NCBI GenBank assembly: GCA_036877525.1
Contig: JAZGTH010000008.1
Coordinates: 7,543,001 to 7,607,000 of the forward strand
Origin: Chromobotia macracanthus
Taxonomy: Eukaryota > Chordata > Actinopteri > Cypriniformes > Botiidae
Reading direction: 5' to 3'
Length of the DNA stretch: 64,000 bases
Shown: piece after piece, positions 61,301 through 64,000 of the stretch
Layout: every line of letters begins with the position of its first letter
How positions within the stretch are numbered: position 1 is the stretch's first letter
Translations under genes and position numbers: made by a program
Notes under the pieces: generated by a model
Told to the model about the DNA's origin: nothing
The model's input: only the letters and a program-made list of their open reading frames with translations
Databases searched by the model: none

Positions 61301-62056
61301 ATAAACATGTTGTGACAGTAAAAATCAGTTATGATGTGCAGGAATGTGAAGACAGCTCTTTAAAAACATGTTGAGACGTGTCACTTTTGTTCATGTAGTT
61401 CTAAGAAAAACAGACAATGTTTATAGGAAAAAAACATTAAAATAGGAGTTTCTATGACTTTAGGTCTGTCTATTAGTTTTCAATCTACATCCTAGTGTAT
61501 CCCTAAAAGTTGACAAAATGAATCAAATCTTAAAATTTACAGGCAACAAATACTGATGACTCAACCTGCACCAATCAAATCTTTAAAATTCTTCCCCCGC
61601 CACTCACTAGGAAGTACCAAATTCTATTCAACTAGCAAGTGGTCTAATTTTAAAAGGGAGGAGACTTTTGATATGCCCCACCTAAACTTCCTGTTTCAAC
61701 AGGAAATACATCAGATATGACAGAAACTGCACAAGGAAAACTGTGGACTGTTTTCATGTCAAATGTACCTCATTCTCATGGCTGGAGCCAATGTTGAGCA
61801 TTGCCATGGGACTGTTGGGGGCGCTGTTCCCAGCAGAGGTCATGAGCTGCTCTGTGCGCATACATGGAGAAGGCAGGGGTGGTGGGACGCTTCCTGTCTG
61901 ACCCTGGGCCATGGTGGGTGGGGAGGGCTGCACCAAGCTTGTTACAGCGTGCACAGCCTGCTTGGTGGCGTATGTAGTGGACAGGTATTCCTTAACCTGC
62001 TGTCGTTGAGACTGGCGGATGTGGTAGTCTGTGGGGTTCTCAAGGTGAGTTTGCAC
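54868..62056 (-). CDS. tfeb: tfeb, MiT/TFE bHLH-leucine-zipper transcription factor (seven exons; first coding exon missing from window)
   Basis: Seven minus-strand exons join in frame to 433 residues: 62056-61769, 60674-60582, 57665-57548, 56732-56676, 55920-55845, 55697-55550 and 55389-54868. The lengths 118, 57, 76 and 148 bp of the middle four equal those I know for MITF-family exons. Order of parts: VQTHLENPT conserved start, mTORC1/ERK Ser-Pro block, acidic VVIDDIISL activation helix, 14-3-3 serine block, basic region ERRRRFNINDR, helix-loop-helix, zipper, His/Pro/Gln-rich linker, and C-terminal Ser cluster SSRRSSFS. TFEB is preferred over TFEC, MITF and TFE3 because of QMPNTLPLSSSHL, NDLDVRWNKG, KRMQKD, ANKQLWLRIQ and a DPLLSAMSPEAS tail; no MITF-type extra exon lies between the first two exons. 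TFEB proteins drive lysosome and autophagy genes and are held in the cytoplasm by mTORC1 phosphorylation. The mdfi neighbour agrees. Confidence 0.92.
55550..55697 (-). CDS. tfeb: tfeb exon: helix 2 and first part of leucine zipper
   Basis: The 148-bp exon follows CTCTTGTGTTCAG. It completes Leu, then reads DVRWNKGTILRASVEYIKRM, QKDIQRTREMENNFRRMEMA and NKQLWLRIQ, ending CATTCAG|GTGAAT. LDVRWNKG and NKQLWLRIQ favour TFEB. The intron to the preceding exon is only 147 bp. Confidence 0.94.
55845..55920 (-). CDS. tfeb: tfeb exon: basic region and helix 1
   Basis: The 76-bp exon follows TTTCCTTTAG and encodes the end of LIERRRRFNINDRIKELGTM, then IPKTND, ending ACCAATGACCT|GTAAGT. The RRRR block is the core of the nuclear localisation signal. 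ERRRR and the ND-R residues contact the CACGTG E-box in the CLEAR element. All expected DNA-contact residues are present. Confidence 0.94.
55987..56113. mobile_element. CCCAGCTAAC-type element, copy 4 (short, perfect ends) in a tfeb intron
   Basis: Ends CCCAGCTAAC (55987) and GTTAGCTGGG (56113) are perfect inverted repeats, extended to 12 bp (ATCCCAGCTAAC / GTTAGCTGGGAT) by flanking AT. At 127 bp it is an internally deleted copy. The well-kept ends suggest it is the youngest in the window. It lies in the intron between the 57-bp and 76-bp tfeb exons. Confidence 0.8.
56676..56732 (-). CDS. tfeb: tfeb exon leading into the basic region
   Basis: The 57-bp exon starts AG GCT GAC after TTCTCAAG, giving EADVRAMAKERQKKDNHNL and the first base of Ile. 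It ends CTGA|GTGAGT. The acceptor two bases downstream would put a stop in frame, so this boundary is fixed. AKERQKKDNHN is near invariant in MiT/TFE proteins, and there is no MITF-type 18-bp extension. Confidence 0.93.
   Translation of the reverse strand, partial: RLTSAPWLKRDRRKTTTT
57471..57490 (+). repeat. (GT)n microsatellite in a tfeb intron
   Basis: A short GTGTGTGTG run just outside the 118-bp tfeb exon. Comparable short (CA/GT)n tracts occur at about 27860-27880 (followed by (AG)n), 34141-34163 and 49805-49823, and short (TA)n tracts at 51615-51632 and 52975-52992. Confidence 0.8.
57548..57665 (-). CDS. tfeb: tfeb exon carrying the 14-3-3 docking serine
   Basis: The acceptor TGCACTGTAG precedes LPLSSSHLDVYTG, and the exon ends AAGAGGGAGATTTCAG|GTAGAG, 118 bp, leaving one base. 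AMTSNSCPANLAIKREIS contains the serine matching human TFEB S211 (TSSSCPADL context), whose mTORC1 phosphorylation creates the 14-3-3 site. IKRE at the end fits a MiT-family sumoylation motif (psi-K-x-E). Confidence 0.92.
59627..59710 (-). CDS. candidate alternative first exon of tfeb (28 novel residues)
   Basis: An open minus-strand segment runs from a TAG at 59800-59798 to a clean donor, CTG|GTAAGA, at 59627/59626. Its first ATG (59710-59708) has a favourable context, CCAACCATGA, and encodes 28 residues (MRDSEASMKE...VIDGEKIQL). The donor leaves phase 0, and the next tfeb exon at 57665 begins in phase 0, so the two would join in frame. I do not recognise the sequence. Upstream bases are purine-rich and poor in a pyrimidine tract, which favours a first exon over an internal one. 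An internal 144-bp cassette (59627-59770, after ACACAG) would also keep the frame. The product would lack exon 2 and the acidic helix but keep the bHLH-zipper. Existence of the transcript is inference. Confidence 0.35.
59797..60070 (-). promoter_or_regulatory. candidate internal promoter region of tfeb
   Basis: Immediately upstream (in minus-strand sense) of the candidate alternative first exon there is a purine-rich block GGGGGGAGAGGGGGGGTTTG and, further up, CCCGATTCGCCCGACAGAAG with CGGAGACGTGATG, which is unusually CpG-bearing for an intron of this locus. Position and composition suit a start region for the 59.7-kb exon. No TATA box is evident. Confidence 0.22.
60582..60674 (-). CDS. tfeb: tfeb exon with acidic activation helix
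   Basis: The acceptor CTTTTGAGAAG is followed by MDVVIDDIISLQSSYDDIQA and ends PVVQMPNT|GTAAGT; 93 bp, 31 codons, phase 0 at both ends. The (D)DVIDDIISL motif is the p300-binding acidic activation helix of MiT/TFE factors. The next exon continues LPLSSSHL, as in TFEB. Confidence 0.92.
61769..62056 (-). CDS. tfeb: tfeb exon 2: N-terminal conserved region and Ser-Pro regulatory block
   Basis: The acceptor TTCACATTCAAAG leads into GTG CAA ACT CAC (VQTHLENPTDYHIRQSQRQQ) and the exon ends GAGAATGAG|GTACAT, 96 codons in phase 0. VQTHLENPT and QRQQVKEYLS are family signatures. SAGNSAPNSPMAMLNIGS near the end contains the serines equivalent to human TFEB S138 and S142, which control nuclear export and mTORC1/ERK-dependent cytoplasmic retention. 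Between them is a Pro/Thr-rich spacer with no clear match. The Gln-rich, Rag-GTPase-binding first coding exon should precede this but was not found up to position 64000. Confidence 0.93.
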
Positions 62057-62740
62057 CTTTGAATGTGAAGAGATTATGTCAGATTATGAAGTAAAATATT
62101 GGTACAAAAAAAACAATCAAAAATCGGTGAATACAGCAATATATGTAATGTAATGTAATACAATATATTTAACTACATAACAGATATTGCTGTATTGACC
62201 AATCAGCATCCAGGACTGCTATCTATACTATTATAAAAATAACTTTGGACCTTAAACCATTTTAATCACAAGCTGTCTAAAATGATCAATAAGTAGAAAA
62301 AAGAGTTCTAAGAATCATAAGACGGCAATGACTTGACATTTTTCAACCCAAAGATGAACAACCAGAAAAACACTGAAAATATTTTTAGCAACATCTGCCT
62401 CATGACGTATTTTCCAGCGGAAAGTACAGTGCTTTTCTGTCAGCATAAGACATGAATGAATGAAACAAAGCAAAGGCATCCAGAAGCAGTAAGCTAAGTT
62501 TTAGACAGAGCTGCAGTCACAAATACTCATGTAACTGTGAGGTTTAAATCTAGGCATGTACAGGTAACCACAGGGACAATAAAGTTTCTAGGAGTTCATT
62601 CAATCAAGCAGTCATCTGCTGATGACTGAGAGGGGGTGATATCTGAGTGGAATGGCCTCGTTCTTTCACTTCTAAGCCAGACTGTCTTTAACTGAGTGCT
62701 TTACTACACAAAACTGACATTTGATGAAAAGACTGTCAGA

Positions 62741-63228
62741 TTTAAAGGGACAGTTCACTCAGAAATGAAATCTCTGTCATCATTTACTCACTCTCCTGTT
62801 GTTCCAAACCTGTATGACGTTCTTCTGTTGAACACAAAGGGCGGAATGTTAGGGACTTGACAGCCTCGCTTACCATTCACTTTCATTACAGATTTTTTCT
62901 CCATGCGATACAAATGAATGCTGACTGATGCTGTCAGTCCCTAAAATATACTTTTGTGTTCAACAGCAGAAAGAAAGTCATAAGGCTTTGGAACAACATC
63001 CCAGTTGTTAGTAGAACATTGAAAAAATGTTTGAATAATGTTCTTATAACCAAACAATACTATTAATACAATGTCTAAAAAACTTTTTGACCAACCTAGA
63101 ACTTTCAAAATATGAACATTTTTATTATTAACATTACTTAATGGAAACATTACAGAAATGTTCTTACAACCTAAAATTGTTATTTGGGATGAGGGTTTCT
63201 TTTCATTTTGGGGTGAACTATCCTTCTG
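62741..63228. mobile_element. foldback (inverted-arm) MITE, interrupted by a nested element
   Basis: The left arm, TTTAAAGGGACAGTTCACTC, AGAAATGAAATCTCTGTCAT, CATTTACTCACTCTCCTGTT, GTTCCAAACC to TTCTGTTGAACACAAA, is mirrored by the right arm TTTGTGTTCAACAGCAGAAA, ending TTTTCATTTTGGGGTGAACT ATCC. This long-arm foldback structure is typical of a family I recall as very abundant in cyprinids (Angel-like; the name is uncertain). The right arm is broken at 62998-63190 by another element and has lost about 15 bp of its GTGAGTAAATGATGAC part. Confidence 0.75.
63000..63188. mobile_element. CCCAGCTAAC-type element, copy 5, nested in the foldback MITE
   Basis: It starts CCCAGTTGTTAGTAGAAC and ends CTAAAATTGTTATTTGGG, bounded by AT on both sides. 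The interior ACCAAACAATACTATTAATA and CATTACTTAATGGAAACATT matches the other copies. Comparing the two arms of the host foldback shows only one AT-like dinucleotide at the ancestral site, so the second AT is a 2-bp target duplication. Confidence 0.75.
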
Positions 63229-64000
63229 TGTTCTAAATGTTTCAGAAGTTATTAAAATGCAGTTCAATGTTATTGTCTTTATACACATGCATACCTGTGC
63301 TGCAAATTGAGCCCTATTGTAAAATATACTTAATTAGCCATGAAACAGCACTAAAACACTTACTACAATAAAAACAAGCCTGGTTGAAATTTGTGATAAA
63401 TTGGTGTCTGCACTTATACAACAGCTGTCAAATTATGCAACCCTTGTTCAATCTCTTGAATTTAACAAAAAGACTGAAAGAAGAAAACATGGTAGAGCAA
63501 ATAAAAGTTTTATAGCTAGTGCAAGTGTAAAGATACAGGACACAAGCTGTAAAATTGGGACACTGTCAGGAAGGACATTTGCCTGGGGTTAAATGCCTCC
63601 ACACAGGCTATGCAAAGGGCATTTTGGGTAGGGCAGCCACTCTGAAATTACAGAAGGTTAGTTACCTAGAAGGTCATTACACATGGATACATATCTTCAT
63701 CACATACTTTTATTTACTCTAGGAATGGTAGCAGTAAATGTCCAGATAAATGATAAGGTACTGTGTGAAACACAAGCCACCGTTGCTTAATCCTGAGATG
63801 ACACATGATTGGTTGCATGAGGAAAACAACATCTAAGTACAAGTTATTGTCACTTCTGCAAATGAAAACGTAGCTATTATATTTCCATTTTATTTTATTA
63901 AGGCTCCTCTGATTGTTGGAGCTAAATGGAGGTTTGACTTTTGAAAACAAGCTCAGTTTGGAACTGTCAACCCTCTTAAAATCTTACTCAAAGTTTAAAT

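Noticed and set aside
54868..62056. Identity as tfec or mitf
   Set aside because: QMPNTLPLSSSHL, NDLDVRWNKG, NKQLWLRIQ and the DPLLSxMSPEAS tail are TFEB features. TFEC and MITF have PDMRWNKG and other tails, and no MITF-type extra exon follows exon 2.
62057..64000. Search for the tfeb first coding exon
   Set aside because: No minus-strand Gln-rich exon ending in a phase-0 donor was found; candidate donors (GAATG|GTAAGC in the foldback MITE, CACAG|GTATGC) lack a suitable frame.
1..64000. CRISPR arrays, operons, prophage or plasmid features
   Set aside because: The window is vertebrate nuclear DNA; no spaced repeat array or prokaryotic gene organisation is present.

Overview
This is vertebrate nuclear DNA, almost certainly from a teleost and probably a cypriniform (carp/minnow) fish. 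Evidence: intron-containing genes with GT-AG junctions; two vertebrate gene families recognisable exon by exon; fish-type SINE/LINE tails ending in the '...GCTTTGGATAAAAGC...TAAATG' motif; and several miniature inverted-repeat elements of the kind common in cyprinid genomes. Nothing bacterial, plasmid or viral was seen.

Only two protein-coding genes can be supported. On the plus strand, at 7957-8872, lie the last two coding exons of a MyoD-family-inhibitor gene (mdfi). The final exon encodes the complete cysteine-rich I-mfa domain. Bases 1-7956 are most likely intron of the same gene, and a probable 3' UTR runs to about 10.7 kb. On the minus strand, between 62056 and 54868, lie seven consecutive coding exons of a MiT/TFE bHLH-leucine-zipper transcription factor, best identified as tfeb. 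Its first coding exon lies beyond the right edge of the window. The two genes converge, as MDFI and TFEB do in human chromosome 6p21. This separates the locus from the paralogous MDFIC-TFEC locus.

Between the genes is a gene-free interval of about 44 kb (10.8-54.8 kb). It is a mosaic of AT-rich background, fish repeats and many 'clean' islands rich in homeodomain-type ATTA/TAAT cores (for example 14.6-15.2, 23.6-24.3, 25.7-26.3, 38.4-38.6, 47.1-47.5 and 50.5-51.3 kb). These look like vertebrate conserved non-coding elements. This is pattern recognition only; no alignment could be run. A CpG- and ETS-motif-bearing island at 48.65-49.05 kb, followed by an exon-like segment at 49.24-49.40 kb, may be the promoter and exon of an unannotated transcript.

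The most interesting item is an unexplained exon-like open segment inside the tfeb intron upstream of exon 5, at 59627-59797 on the minus strand. It has a good Kozak ATG, a clean GTAAGA donor and a phase that joins exactly onto the next tfeb exon. It could be an alternative first exon giving an N-terminally shortened Tfeb that keeps the 14-3-3 serine and the bHLH-zipper but lacks the upstream activation region.

Repeats include a palindromic-end element (ATCCCAGCTAAC/GTTAGCTGGGAT type) in five copies, one inserted inside another foldback element at 63.0 kb. There is also a MITE inside the probable mdfi 3' UTR, a 5'-truncated L2-like LINE, several tRNA-derived SINEs, a decayed Tc1/mariner relic and a (TA)n tract of about 300 bp.
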